From NCBI GenBank assembly GCA_002718415.1, contig PBEM01000006.1, forward strand, positions 160,009 through 224,008: a stretch of DNA of 64,000 nt, read 5' to 3'. The stretch comes from Chloroflexota bacterium (GTDB lineage: Bacteria > Chloroflexota > Dehalococcoidia > Lucifugimonadales > Lucifugimonadaceae). Below the pieces are notes generated by a model. It ran no database searches, was not told the DNA's origin, and worked only from the letters and a program-made list of their open reading frames with translations. Shown piece after piece: positions 9,078 to 18,602 of the stretch (positions are counted from its first letter, which is position 1; the number at the start of each line of letters is the position of its first letter). Made by a program: the position numbers and the translations under genes.

Positions 9078-9560
9078 TTATTTAAAAAAACCTTTTGGGT
9101 GTGACCATTTTTCAGAAACTCTAACAGAAGTGACAGAGCCTTTACAAGTTAATGTTTTTGAATAAGAATATACATCTATATCGAATACAGTTTTTCGATT
9201 ATTTTTTTCGATTATTTTTCCTTCTAATGTAATTGGTCCTTCCATAGGTGTAGGTTTTTTATAATCTATTTTTAGTGAAGCAGTAGCGTACCATATTTTT
9301 TTTCCTTCACCAATCTCTCTATTTTCTTGTTTATAAGCATCTGCAATAGATGAACAAACACCATGACAATCAATTACTGTCGCTATTGTTCCTCCATTCA
9401 TTACATCTATTGGCATTGCAGCATGATGTTGTTGAGGTTGAAAAATACAAATACTTAAATCATTCTCCCAGAATGATTTAATTTGTAAACCTTTTTCGTT
9501 CCATGCTCCACATCCATAACAATTATTACCATATAATTTATCTTGGAAATATTCTTTCAT
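9078..9560 (-). CDS. PaaI-type hotdog-fold thioesterase
   Basis: 160 residues. The central segment MNGGTIATVIDCHG fits the PaaI/4HBT thioesterase pattern (substrate loop, glycine pair, then an acidic residue on the central helix). A short N-terminal Cys-containing stretch (CYGCGAWN) is typical of a subgroup of this family. Such enzymes hydrolyse acyl-CoA thioesters in the cytoplasm; the acyl group cannot be predicted. AAGGAA precedes the ATG. It is convergent with the dehydratase gene and lies just upstream of neither a clear pathway nor an obvious partner. Confidence 0.75.
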   Translation of the reverse strand: MKEYFQDKLYGNNCYGCGAWNEKGLQIKSFWENDLSICIFQPQQHHAAMPIDVMNGGTIATVIDCHGVCSSIADAYKQENREIGEGKKIWYATASLKIDYKKPTPMEGPITLEGKIIEKNNRKTVFDIDVYSYSKTLTCKGSVTSVRVSEKWSHPKGFFK

Positions 9561-9586
9561 TTTTTTTCCTTAATTATTAAAAAAAG

Positions 9587-12500
9587 TTAAATAGCTATAT
9601 TCATCTTCTTTCTTCGTCTATTCCTAAATCTACTTCTTTTTCTAATTTTAATATTTGGTTTCTTTTTTATATTTGTATTTAAAATTTCTGAAAGTTTTTT
9701 CTCTGTTTGGACTTCTTTTTTTGGAGAGATTAACATTTTAGTTGTTCCCGATGCCTTTGGGTTTGGTTTTATTGATTTTTGTAGAGCAAGATGTTTTCCA
9801 GTTTCACTTTTTTTAACAGAAGAAATATATTCAGGCGTACCTTGCGCTACTACATTCCCGCCTTTATCCCCAGCTCCAGGACCGAGATCAATTATCCAGT
9901 CAGAACACTTAATTAAATCTATGTTATGTTCAATCAAAATTATTGTATTGCCTTTGTCTGCCAATTTTTGAATAACAGACAATAATTTATTTACATCATC
10001 AAAGGATAAACCTGTGGTAGGTTCATCTAAAACGTACAGTGTGTTCCCTGTTGATCTTTTTGATAATTCTGAAGCTAATTTAATCCTTTGAGCTTCTCCT
10101 CCAGATAGAGTAGTGGCTGGCTGACCTAATTTAATATAACCTAAACCTACTTCATTTAATATTTTAAGTTTATTTTTTACGGGAGAGATGTTTTCAAAAA
10201 TTTTTGAAGCTTCAGAAGCTGTCATATTAAGTACATCAGATATAGATTTATTTTTAAATTTTATTTCTAATGCTTCTCTGTTATATCTGTTTCCTTTACA
10301 ATATTCACATGGAACTGTAACATCAGGTAAAAATTGCATTTCTATTTCCATATATCCTGCCCCAGAACAGGATTCACATCTTCCTCCTTTGACATTAAAT
10401 GAAAACCTACCGGGTTTATAACCTCTAGCTTTAGATTCAGGCATACTAGAGAATAGTTCTCTAATATAAGTAAAAAGGCCGGTATAAGTTGCGGGGTTAG
10501 ATCTTGGTGTTCGCCCGATAGGAGATTGATCAATATTAATTATTTTATCAATATTTTGTATTCCTTCTATAGAGATATGTTTTCCTGGCTGTTCTTTAGA
10601 TTTATAAAAATAATTAGAAAGTTTTTTTGATAGAATTTCATTAATTAATGTACTTTTACCAGAGCCTGAAACACCTGTAATACTAATAAAACAACCTAGA
10701 GGTATATCTACAGATATATTTTGCAAATTATTTTCATTTGCTCCTAAGATTGTGATTTTTTTCTTGTTACCTGATCTTCTGTTTTTTGTAGTAGAAATTT
10801 TTTTAATACCGCTTAAGTAGTTTCCTGTTATAGATTCGTTATTTTTTTCAATAGATTTAATGTCCCCTTCTGCAATTATATTACCTCCATATTCTCCAGC
10901 CCCAGGCCCTAGGTCAATAATGTGATCCGCGGATCTCATTATTGATTCATCGTGCTCTACAATTAAGACTGTATTTCCAACATCTCTTAGATTTTTTAGA
11001 GTTTTTATTAATTTTTCATTATCCGAAGGATGTAATCCTACCGAAGGCTCATCACAAACATAAAGAACTCCCATTAATCCTGATCCAATTTGTGTAGCTA
11101 GTCTTATTCTTTGACCTTCTCCACCAGATAATGTTGAAGCTGTTCTGCTCAAGGATAAATAATTTAAACCTACCTGTGATAAAAAATATAATCTCGACTC
11201 AATTTCTTTCAAAATTTGTTCTGAAATAGATGATTCCTTGTTGGTTAATAAAAGATCTGAGGACACTGAGAAGGTGTGAGAATTTCCTTCTTTACAAACC
11301 TTTAACCAATTTATACAATTTTCTATAGATAAATTTGTAACTTCAATTATATTCATTCCTAATATTTTTACAGATAATGCCTCAGGTTTTAATCTTTGTC
11401 CATTACAACTAATACAAGGTTTTTGAAGCATATATTTTTCTATGTCTTGTCTTGCTTTGTCTGACTCAGTGTTAATATATCTCCTTTCCATATTAGGGAT
11501 AACCCCTTCAAATTCAGACAACCAATTATAATTATGTCCTTTTTTACTAATATGTTCGATATTAATTTTTTCATTTCTTGTGCCGAAAAGGATTAATGAA
11601 ATATTGTTATGTTCCATATTTTTAATTGGTTCATTAAGAGAAAAATTATAATGTTTACTTAGTGAATCTAATAAAGATTGATAAACAGGAGAATTTTTCC
11701 CATTGCGAGCCCAAGGATTTATTGCACCATTATTAATAGTTAATTCTTGATTTGAAATGATTAAATCAGGATCAATTTCAAATTTAAATCCTAGTCCTGT
11801 ACATCTTTTACATGCACCATATGGGGTGTTGAAAGAAAAATTTCTTGGTTCTAATGGTTCTATTGAAATATCACAATTTAGGCATGCATATTCTTCTGAA
11901 TAAGGTATATCTTTATAATTTTTTTTACCATTTTCTAGCGAAGAAATTAAAACATAACCTTTAGATATATTTAGAGCAGTTTCTATAGATTCTGACAATC
12001 TTTCTTTTTCAAGATTATTATTAATTATTAATCTATCGACTACTGTTTCTATGGTGTGCCATTTATATCTATCTAGTTTTATTTCTTCTGATAAATCATG
12101 AATGTTTCCATTGATTCTTACTCTTACAAATCCATCTTTTCTAATTTGTTCTAAAATTTGTATATGTTCACCTCTCATGTGTTTTACTATTGGTGCTAAA
12201 ACAAGAAATTTGGTATTTACCTTAAATTTTAATATTGAATCTACAATTTGTTGTACTGATTGTTTTTCAACTCTTCTATCACACTTATAACAATGCATTC
12301 GCCCTGCTCTGGCAAACATTAATCGAAAATAATCATAAATTTCTGTTACTGTACCAACGGTTGATCTGGGGTTCTTTGAAACCCCTTTTTGGTCTATTGA
12401 AATGGAAGGGCTTAATCCTTCAATGCTATCCACATCAGGTTTTTCCATACGACCTAAGAATTGTCTAGCATATGCGGATAATGACTCAACATATCTACGT

Positions 12501-12661
12501 TGACCTTCGGCGTAAATAGTATCAAACGCTAAACTACTTTTTCCTGAGCCTGAAACACCAGTTATCACAACAAGTTTATTTCTTGGAATTTCTACGTTGA
12601 TATTTTTAAGATTATGCTCTCTTGCCCCTAATATCAACAAATTTTTTTCCGATGGACTCAT
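9587..12661 (-). CDS. uvrA: Excinuclease ABC subunit A
   Basis: Damage-recognition ATPase of nucleotide excision repair. Two ABC modules are visible: Walker [10 protein letters not shown] near residue 36 and GVSGSGKST near 665, two LSGGExQRI signatures, and zinc-finger cysteine pairs (CYKC, CLNC...CKRC, CESC...CEYC). At 1024 residues it is about 70-80 longer than typical UvrA, because of a C-terminal extension ending in a strongly basic stretch ([13 protein letters not shown]). The start codon overlaps recO by four bases. uvrB and uvrC are not in the window. Confidence 0.97.
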   Translation of the reverse strand: MSPSEKNLLILGAREHNLKNINVEIPRNKLVVITGVSGSGKSSLAFDTIYAEGQRRYVESLSAYARQFLGRMEKPDVDSIEGLSPSISIDQKGVSKNPRSTVGTVTEIYDYFRLMFARAGRMHCYKCDRRVEKQSVQQIVDSILKFKVNTKFLVLAPIVKHMRGEHIQILEQIRKDGFVRVRINGNIHDLSEEIKLDRYKWHTIETVVDRLIINNNLEKERLSESIETALNISKGYVLISSLENGKKNYKDIPYSEEYACLNCDISIEPLEPRNFSFNTPYGACKRCTGLGFKFEIDPDLIISNQELTINNGAINPWARNGKNSPVYQSLLDSLSKHYNFSLNEPIKNMEHNNISLILFGTRNEKINIEHISKKGHNYNWLSEFEGVIPNMERRYINTESDKARQDIEKYMLQKPCISCNGQRLKPEALSVKILGMNIIEVTNLSIENCINWLKVCKEGNSHTFSVSSDLLLTNKESSISEQILKEIESRLYFLSQVGLNYLSLSRTASTLSGGEGQRIRLATQIGSGLMGVLYVCDEPSVGLHPSDNEKLIKTLKNLRDVGNTVLIVEHDESIMRSADHIIDLGPGAGEYGGNIIAEGDIKSIEKNNESITGNYLSGIKKISTTKNRRSGNKKKITILGANENNLQNISVDIPLGCFISITGVSGSGKSTLINEILSKKLSNYFYKSKEQPGKHISIEGIQNIDKIINIDQSPIGRTPRSNPATYTGLFTYIRELFSSMPESKARGYKPGRFSFNVKGGRCESCSGAGYMEIEMQFLPDVTVPCEYCKGNRYNREALEIKFKNKSISDVLNMTASEASKIFENISPVKNKLKILNEVGLGYIKLGQPATTLSGGEAQRIKLASELSKRSTGNTLYVLDEPTTGLSFDDVNKLLSVIQKLADKGNTIILIEHNIDLIKCSDWIIDLGPGAGDKGGNVVAQGTPEYISSVKKSETGKHLALQKSIKPNPKASGTTKMLISPKKEVQTEKKLSEILNTNIKKKPNIKIRKRSRFRNRRRKKMNIAI

Positions 12662-13440
12662 AATCTATTTTTTTCTTTTTGTATTATTTCATCCATAAAG
12701 TATTCTGACTTAGGTGAATTTCCGAGAGTATAACGAATATAATCTTTAAGTATTCTTTTTGTATTGTCAAGTGTTTTATTGTCAACTTTAACTTTACAAA
12801 CATTATTCCATTGGTTATTACTTATAAATTTTAAAAGTTTTATTGTATTTATTGGTGCTGGAATAAGAGGGTTTCCATCTGAAGGTTTCGAACTTATATC
12901 TACAATACCTCCCTTATCAGAAGAAAAAAGATGGTTTCCGGGATCGATTTTTTTGCCACTTTCTACACATATATTTAATTCAGGGGCAAAACCTGAAATT
13001 CTAAGTAATTGAATTTCGTACCATCTAGTAATTAATTCATAATCAGTTGTTTTTTCAAGTAAACTTAAAGATTGAACCAATAAATTAAATAAATTTTTAT
13101 TTTCACCCCATTCTACGGAAAATTTTTCTGCAATTTCTCCCATATAAATTCCTCTAGACATTTTAGATAAATTATTCTTAAAGCCATTAAAACTATTTAA
13201 TGTTTCTGCTTGATTAAAGGTACAAAGAGATTTATTTGTTTTCACGGATAATTTAATAAATTTTAATAAATCTATATGCCCTCCTATTCTGGAATTTTGT
13301 TTTTTTGCACCTTTAGCTATGCCTCTTACTAAGCCATTTTTTGGAGTAATTAAATTTATTAATCTATCTGATTCACCAAAATTACTTATCCTGACAACTA
13401 GAGCTTCTGTATTGAAAATATTTTGACGGAAATTTTTCAT
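12658..13440 (-). CDS. recO: DNA repair protein RecO
   Basis: Mediator that with RecR loads RecA onto SSB-coated single-stranded DNA. The 260-residue sequence starts with the OB-fold typical of RecO ([22 protein letters not shown], cut here by function, residues about 13-34) and continues into the helical domain with the GGHIDLL-type segment. The cysteines of the zinc site seen in some RecO proteins are not evident. It overlaps uvrA by four bases, and recR lies ten bases upstream, so uvrA-recO-recR form one repair unit. Confidence 0.9.
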   Translation of the reverse strand: MKNFRQNIFNTEALVVRISNFGESDRLINLITPKNGLVRGIAKGAKKQNSRIGGHIDLLKFIKLSVKTNKSLCTFNQAETLNSFNGFKNNLSKMSRGIYMGEIAEKFSVEWGENKNLFNLLVQSLSLLEKTTDYELITRWYEIQLLRISGFAPELNICVESGKKIDPGNHLFSSDKGGIVDISSKPSDGNPLIPAPINTIKLLKFISNNQWNNVCKVKVDNKTLDNTKRILKDYIRYTLGNSPKSEYFMDEIIQKEKNRL

Positions 13441-13450
13441 TTTGCATAAA

Positions 13451-14068
13451 TTATTTTAATGAAGATCTACTATTTAAAGCATGTACCAATGTTGAATCAT
13501 CAACATATTCAATATCAGAGCCAGAAGGTAATCCTCTAGCTAATCTAGAAATTTCTACACTTTTGTCTAATTCCAGAACCATATCTCTTATGTAAGAAGC
13601 TGTTGCTTCACCCCTTAATGTAGGATTTGTTGCAATGATAATTTCTTTTATTTCATTATTTTTTATTCTTTGTGTTAGTTCTGATATTTTTAAATTATCT
13701 GGACCAATAGCATCTACAGGAGAAATAACTCCATAAAGTACGTGATATAAACCTTTAAAAATTTTTGATCTTTCAATTGCTAAAACATTTAATGGTTCTT
13801 CAACAACACAAATTATTTGACTATTTCTTTCATTATCACTGCAAATAGAACATTGAGATTTTTCACTTATATTAAAACAAATTTCACAAGTTGTAAGATT
13901 ATCTTTTATTCCCAAAGCAGCAGATGCTAATTCTGCTGATTCTTCCCGTTTCATCTTGATTAAATGATATGTTAGTCTTTGTGCGCTTTTTGGTCCAATT
14001 CCCGGAAGCCTTTGAAAGGCTTCAACTAATCTATCAATGGATGGTAAAGATGAATTAATTTGAGACAA
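13451..14068 (-). CDS. recR: Recombination protein RecR
   Basis: Works with RecO in RecF-pathway recombinational repair. 205 residues with the standard order: helix-hairpin-helix (LPGIGPKSAQRLTYH near residue 17), a four-cysteine zinc finger (CEIC...CSIC, about residues 56-71), a Toprim domain (VVEEPLNVLAIE onward) and the C-terminal ARGLPSGSDIEY motif. The frame opens with TTG at 14068. It sits five bases from the YbaB gene; the ybaB-recR pair, usually with dnaX, is widely conserved. Confidence 0.96.
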   Translation of the reverse strand: MSQINSSLPSIDRLVEAFQRLPGIGPKSAQRLTYHLIKMKREESAELASAALGIKDNLTTCEICFNISEKSQCSICSDNERNSQIICVVEEPLNVLAIERSKIFKGLYHVLYGVISPVDAIGPDNLKISELTQRIKNNEIKEIIIATNPTLRGEATASYIRDMVLELDKSVEISRLARGLPSGSDIEYVDDSTLVHALNSRSSLK

Positions 14069-14073
14069 TTTAT

Positions 14074-14379
14074 TTAAAACATACCTGGTATATTTAATCC
14101 ACCTGTAATGGATTTCATTTTTTCCGCAGCGCTTTTTTGATACATTTCCATCCCTTCATTGATTGCAGCAGTAATTAGATCTTCTAGCATTTCTACATCG
14201 TCTGGGTCTATTACATTTGGATCTATTGAGATAGATTCAATTTTATTTCCACCTAATATTTTCACTTTAATTACTCCACCTCCAGCTGAAGATTCTGTAA
14301 TAGTTTTTGCAATTTCGTCTTGCATAGATTTAAGTCTTGCTTGCATCTGTTGAGCTTGTTGTATCATTTTTTTATTCAT
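14074..14379 (-). CDS. YbaB/EbfC nucleoid-associated protein
   Basis: Small DNA-binding protein of about 100 residues. The N-terminal coiled-coil-like segment is rich in Gln/Met (QQAQQMQARLKSMQDE), followed by the conserved GGGVIKVKILGGNKIESISID and DVEMLEDLITAAINE segments. It is the standard middle gene of the dnaX-ybaB-recR set. ATG start. Confidence 0.95.
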   Translation of the reverse strand: MNKKMIQQAQQMQARLKSMQDEIAKTITESSAGGGVIKVKILGGNKIESISIDPNVIDPDDVEMLEDLITAAINEGMEMYQKSAAEKMKSITGGLNIPGMF

Positions 14380-14446
14380 TTAAAGTATCCATTAGTTTTT
14401 GATATTTAATCTATTTTATATCTTACCTAAAAACTATGACAAAAAT

Positions 14447-16126
14447 TTAGGATTTTTTATCTTCGGAAATATTTTTCTCGCTTAGAATTTTTGCTCCTAA
14501 TGACAACGCTTGTCTTACTATAGGAGTCTCTTTTTTTGATGTATTGTTTGAATCATTTCCTGCTTCTTTAGGAGATCTTAATTCAATTTCTAAAGGTTTA
14601 GAATAAACTTTCTCGATAGCTTCTTTGAAAGAACTTTTAGATTTTGGATGTGACATTTCTTCCTTAAATAGGTCTAAGATAGATTTACTTTTAAATCTAA
14701 TGGATATTTTTCCATTCGAAATTTTTGGAATCTCCGCATTTCTAAGTAAAGATCCAACTGTATATTTATGATTTCTTGTACGTCTCATTATCCATAATAT
14801 TTCTTCCCAAGCAGGGTCTTTAGGGTTTTTATTTTGAGTTGATGTATTTGTAATAATTTCGTTATTAATTACAGGAGATTGATTTTGACTAATCGTATCA
14901 GATATTTGAGGAGTATTTTGTTTGTTTATTTCTTTGTTAGAGTTAGATTTTTTTTCTAAAGATATATTTTGGATGTTTGTGGATTTATCAAAAACGCTAT
15001 TGTTATTTTCGATTTTATTTTGATTGATATTTGAAGTTTCTTTTTTTAAAGCATTTATTACAGCTAATTCAAATTCTAGCGGAGAAGATAAATTATTTTG
15101 AATTTTTGTTTCTGATAAAGTTTGTAGAATATTAAGTAAATTATTGATATTTATATTAGGTAAAATTTTATCTAATTCGTTATTTAGATTTACATTATGT
15201 GATTCATCAAGTTTAACATCAGCTTTTTTTAATAAACATAAGCGTAATATATCAATTGATGAATTGAATAATGTCTGTAAATCTGATCCCTTTAGAGACT
15301 CTTTGTTAATTAGATTAAGACTATCTTTTAAATTAAATTGCAATAATAATAAACAAAATTTTATAGCTGTGGATTTATCAGACATACCAAAAAGATTCCG
15401 CGCTTGATCTTCAGATATTTTTTCATTATTTTGATTACCATATGAGATTGATAATTGTTCTAGCATATTTTCTGCATCTCTTAAGCTTCCCCATGATTGG
15501 TTTGCTATTAGTTCAAGTACCGCAGGGTTACAATCAATATTTTCTTCTTCACATATTTCAATTAATCTTCCAATTAAATCTTCATTTGATAATCTTTTAA
15601 AGTCATATCTTTGACACCGACTAACTATTGTTGCTGGAATTTTTTGTGCGTCTGTAGTACATAAAATAAATACAACTTGTTCAGGAGGTTCCTCTAGTGT
15701 TTTTAAAAGTGCATTAAAGGCAGGTATAGTGAGCATATGGACTTCGTCAATAATATATACTTTGTATTTTCCCAATGAAGGTCGAAATTGAGTGCTATCC
15801 CGTAAACTTCTTATATCATCAATACCTCTATTAGATGCTCCGTCTATTTCTATAAGATCTAAAAAATTTCCTGAATCTATAGATAATGAAATTTCAGAGT
15901 CTTTTATAGGTTCTCCTTCATTTGAAATTTCTGAATTAAGGGCTTTAGCTAAAATTCTAGCAGTTGAAGTTTTTCCTACTCCTCTTGGTCCGGTAAGTAA
16001 ATAGGCGTGAGCAATTCTATTTGAAATTATCGCTTTCTGTAATGTTCTAGTTATATGATTTTGCCCGACTACTTCATTAAAAATAGCAGGTCTCCATTTT
16101 CTATAAAAAACTTGGGATTCTTTCAT
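14447..16126 (-). CDS. dnaX: DNA polymerase III subunit tau (possibly also gamma)
   Basis: Clamp-loader ATPase. AAA+ module with Walker A GPRGVGKT (residues 46-53), Walker B IIDEVHML and the SRC sensor segment (VSRCQRYDFKRL), then a helical collar domain, an Asn/Ser-rich linker (about 370-440) and a C-terminal tau domain. 559 residues is normal. Oddities: the usual four-cysteine zinc module after Walker A is replaced by serines and other residues (65-84), and an A8 run at codons 391-393 is followed in the -1 frame by an immediate stop. ATG start, overlapping ybeY by four bases. Confidence 0.95.
   Translation of the reverse strand: MKESQVFYRKWRPAIFNEVVGQNHITRTLQKAIISNRIAHAYLLTGPRGVGKTSTARILAKALNSEISNEGEPIKDSEISLSIDSGNFLDLIEIDGASNRGIDDIRSLRDSTQFRPSLGKYKVYIIDEVHMLTIPAFNALLKTLEEPPEQVVFILCTTDAQKIPATIVSRCQRYDFKRLSNEDLIGRLIEICEEENIDCNPAVLELIANQSWGSLRDAENMLEQLSISYGNQNNEKISEDQARNLFGMSDKSTAIKFCLLLLQFNLKDSLNLINKESLKGSDLQTLFNSSIDILRLCLLKKADVKLDESHNVNLNNELDKILPNININNLLNILQTLSETKIQNNLSSPLEFELAVINALKKETSNINQNKIENNNSVFDKSTNIQNISLEKKSNSNKEINKQNTPQISDTISQNQSPVINNEIITNTSTQNKNPKDPAWEEILWIMRRTRNHKYTVGSLLRNAEIPKISNGKISIRFKSKSILDLFKEEMSHPKSKSSFKEAIEKVYSKPLEIELRSPKEAGNDSNNTSKKETPIVRQALSLGAKILSEKNISEDKKS
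14948..14955 (-). promoter_or_regulatory. A8 slippery tract inside dnaX, possible gamma/tau switch
   Basis: On the coding strand, GAA AAA AAA TCT contains eight A in a row at codons 391-393, in the linker after the collar domain. Slippage to the -1 frame, by ribosome or by addition of one A to the mRNA, reads ATC TAA and stops after one codon, giving a protein of about 394 residues, the size expected for a gamma form. Known precedent: frameshifting in E. coli dnaX and transcript slippage in Thermus dnaX. Use here is inference. Confidence 0.35.
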
Positions 16127-16608
16127 TTACAGTTATTAATGTTTTCTAAGATACTATCAGTTTTTGAGAACATTAATATTTTTTCCTTTTTTGTTTTATG
16201 ATCATATCCTAATAGATGAAGTGTTCCATGGATAGAAATTAAGGCTAATTCATAGTTAATTTCTACATTTTGTTCAATGCTTTGTTTTTTTAATTGAGTA
16301 AAACAAATAATAATTTCTCCTAGTAAACTATCATTTTCATTTTTATATTTAGGCCAATTATATTCATTATTAGGATAGTTTTGAAATGATAAAACATCTG
16401 TAACTTTGTCAATGCCTCTAAATTGTAAATTAATTCTTTGGATTTCTTTTTCAGTGACAAAAATTACATTTACTTTTTTATTGATTTGTTCTTGTTTGAG
16501 AGTAAATTTTATTGATTTTTCTATTATATTTCTTTGATCTATTGTAATATCAAAAAGTTTATCATTTATGATTAAATCGTTAATCAATATTTTTATTTCC
16601 TCTTTCAA
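16123..16608 (-). CDS. ybeY: Endoribonuclease YbeY
   Basis: Metal-dependent RNase required for 16S rRNA 3' maturation and ribosome quality control. The UPF0054 signature HGTLHLLGYDH starts at residue 127, giving zinc ligands H127, H131 and H137. 161 residues is normal. The start is uncertain: TTG at 16608 overlaps the upstream gene by 29 bases, while TTG at 16587 would reduce the overlap to eight but lies rather far from the GAGG. It overlaps dnaX by four bases. Confidence 0.93.
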   Translation of the reverse strand: MKEEIKILINDLIINDKLFDITIDQRNIIEKSIKFTLKQEQINKKVNVIFVTEKEIQRINLQFRGIDKVTDVLSFQNYPNNEYNWPKYKNENDSLLGEIIICFTQLKKQSIEQNVEINYELALISIHGTLHLLGYDHKTKKEKILMFSKTDSILENINNCK

Positions 16609-16933
16609 ATGTTATAGATAGTGAATCCGTTATTTCTTTTATTATTCTTAATTTTGAAAATAATGGAGCAAATTTAGGGTCTTTATCAGTTAAGTTACTA
16701 GCTGAAAACATAGCTTTATTAATGGAAATATTTATTGTGGGAGCTTCTAAATAACCTAGTTCAATATATGTGCGTGCATCATATAGAGAGGGTATTATTT
16801 CTTCGTTAATTTCAATAACAAAAGATTGTCCTTCAATCGGAAGTGTATAATCTTCACATAAACTCAAAGCTTCCTCTATTTGAATAAGAATTTTAGTTTT
16901 ATTATCATTTATATGATTTTCAAATATTTTCAT
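16580..16933 (-). CDS. Hypothetical protein between a mutarotase gene and ybeY
   Basis: About 117 residues (MKIFENH...), not recognised. No signal peptide, membrane segment or cysteine motif; mixed alpha/beta composition with an acidic N-terminal half. The ATG at 16933 shares one base with the TAA of the mutarotase gene (TAATG), so I prefer it to an in-frame ATG three codons upstream. Its 3' end overlaps ybeY by up to 29 bases. Tight coupling on both sides indicates a real gene, possibly tied to the sugar function of its upstream neighbour. Confidence 0.6.
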   Translation of the reverse strand: MKIFENHINDNKTKILIQIEEALSLCEDYTLPIEGQSFVIEINEEIIPSLYDARTYIELGYLEAPTINISINKAMFSASNLTDKDPKFAPLFSKLRIIKEITDSLSITFERGNKNID

Positions 16934-17274
16934 TAGAACCATTCTGAGTCAAATACAAGTTTTATTGGCATCCACCACATTTCAGGAGATGCTTGAGGTA
17001 CTTTTCTTTGAAATGTTGACATTAATTCATTCCATTCATCTGCTTTAGGGTTTTTTTTCGTATATTTTTGAAAATCATTTTTCGGATCGAAATTATCTTC
17101 TGCCTGGCAATACATAAAGAGTTGATTGGATATCCTAAAAATTTCCATTCTTTTTATTCCAATAGTTTTTAATGATTTGATTACTTCGGGCCAAACATTT
17201 TTATGATATTTTTCATATTTTTCTATTATTTTTGGATCATCTACTAGATTAATTGTTTGAGCGAAAGTTTTCAT
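16933..17274 (-). CDS. L-rhamnose mutarotase-type protein (DUF718/RhaM family)
   Basis: 113 residues of the RhaM family, which interconverts alpha and beta anomers of L-rhamnose or related 6-deoxy sugars. Family features: YHKNVWPEVIKSLK near residue 22, an alternating beta-strand MEIFRISNQLFMYCQAED, and the C-terminal W/F cluster with PEMWWMPIKLVFD. AAGGAAA precedes the ATG. It is divergent from a second RhaM homologue only 86 bases away, and the two differ enough to suggest different sugars, for example fucose or rhamnose. Confidence 0.8.
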   Translation of the reverse strand: MKTFAQTINLVDDPKIIEKYEKYHKNVWPEVIKSLKTIGIKRMEIFRISNQLFMYCQAEDNFDPKNDFQKYTKKNPKADEWNELMSTFQRKVPQASPEMWWMPIKLVFDSEWF

Positions 17275-17360
17275 TTTTTATTTTCCTTGGTATTAATTTT
17301 TTGTATGTTAGTATGAATGTTTAAACTTTATTAAATAAAATTCAATTATAGAGGTTCAAT

Positions 17361-17684
17361 ATGAAACGTGTAGCATTTCAAATGAAAGTTAAAAAAGAAC
17401 AATTGAAAGAATATGTTAAATGGCATAAAAATGTTTGGCCCGAAATGATTGAAGCGTTAAAAAGAAATGACTGGACAAATTATTCTTTGTTCATGCGTAA
17501 GGATGGATTGATTTTTGGGTATGTCGAAGTTCCTGATTCTTTTTCATTTGCTTTAGATAGGATGTCTGAAGAAGAAATTAATGATAAATGGCAAACTTTA
17601 ATGGCTCCATATTTTGAAATTCCAGATGGAACACATCCGGACGAAAACATGATTGAATTAGAGGAAATTTTTCATATAAATTAA
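17361..17684 (+). CDS. rhaM: L-rhamnose mutarotase
   Basis: 107 residues, close to classical RhaM: KEYVKWHKNVWPEMIEALK near residue 16, FMRKDGLIFGYVEV in the middle, and the C-terminal HPDENM segment typical of the enzyme. Catalyses anomer exchange of L-rhamnose in the cytoplasm. GAGG lies six bases before the ATG. The lactonase gene follows 12 bases downstream, so the two form a small operon suited to oxidative, non-phosphorylated deoxy-sugar breakdown. Confidence 0.85.
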   Translation: MKRVAFQMKVKKEQLKEYVKWHKNVWPEMIEALKRNDWTNYSLFMRKDGLIFGYVEVPDSFSFALDRMSEEEINDKWQTLMAPYFEIPDGTHPDENMIELEEIFHIN

Positions 17685-17696
17685 GAGGTAAGTAAA

Positions 17697-18602
17697 ATGT
17701 CAGTACCATCATTTATTGATACACATCATCATTTGTGGGATTTAGAAAATAATCCATATCCATGGCTTCAAGAAGGTATAGATCATTTTGTTGGAGATTA
17801 TTCTCATATTAGGAAATCATATCTTATCGAAGATTTGATATCAGATGCTAATAGTTTAAATTTAATAAAATCTGTTCATGTACAAGCAGAATGGGACCAT
17901 AATTTGGACCCTGTTGATGAAACTGCCTGGTTGCAAAAAGTTGCAGATAGTAGTGTTTCGAATAATATGCCTAATGCAATTATTAGTTACGCAAATTTTT
18001 TAAGTGAAAATGTTGAGGCAACTATTGAAAGACATTCGCAATTTTCAAATTGGAGAGGTATCCGATATATGCTTAATTGGGATGAAGATCCTAAATTTAG
18101 ATTTGCAGAACAAAATAATTTAATGTCTAATTCTCAATGGTTAAACGGATATAAATTACTCTCAAAATATGAGGGTAGTTTTGATCTTCAAGTATGGCCT
18201 TGGCAACTTGAAGAAGCAGCAAATTTAGCTAGAAATTTTCCGGATATCCCAATAATACTTAATCACACCGGAATGCCTATAAAAAGAAAATCAGAAGATA
18301 TAAAGATTTGGAAAAAAGGGTTGAAATCTTTAAGTAAAGAGCCTAATACTTCAGTTAAGATTTCAGCTTTAGGAATGTTAGATCAAAATTGGACAATAGA
18401 CTCTATCAAACCTTTTGTTTTAGATACAATTAATATTTGTGGAATTGAAAAATGTATGTTCGCTTCAAACTTTCCTGTTGATTCTATGTTTAGCGATTAT
18501 AAAACATTATGGGAAGCTTATAACGAAATCACTTCGGAATTTTCTCAAAGCGAAAGATCAGCATTATTTAGTAAAAATGCAGAGTTGTATTATAGAATTT
18601 AA
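17697..18602 (+). CDS. Amidohydrolase-family sugar lactonase (COG3618)
   Basis: 301-residue TIM-barrel hydrolase of the amidohydrolase-2 group. Metal site motif IDTHHHLWDL at residues 7-16, a later NHTGMP segment with the third histidine, and the FASNFPVDS motif near the C-terminus that is typical of L-rhamnono-/L-fucono-lactonases. Opening such a lactone gives the acid that the dehydratase at 7868 could use. AGAGGT precedes the ATG. It ends in a four-base convergent overlap with lpdA. Confidence 0.8.
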   Translation: MSVPSFIDTHHHLWDLENNPYPWLQEGIDHFVGDYSHIRKSYLIEDLISDANSLNLIKSVHVQAEWDHNLDPVDETAWLQKVADSSVSNNMPNAIISYANFLSENVEATIERHSQFSNWRGIRYMLNWDEDPKFRFAEQNNLMSNSQWLNGYKLLSKYEGSFDLQVWPWQLEEAANLARNFPDIPIILNHTGMPIKRKSEDIKIWKKGLKSLSKEPNTSVKISALGMLDQNWTIDSIKPFVLDTINICGIEKCMFASNFPVDSMFSDYKTLWEAYNEITSEFSQSERSALFSKNAELYYRI

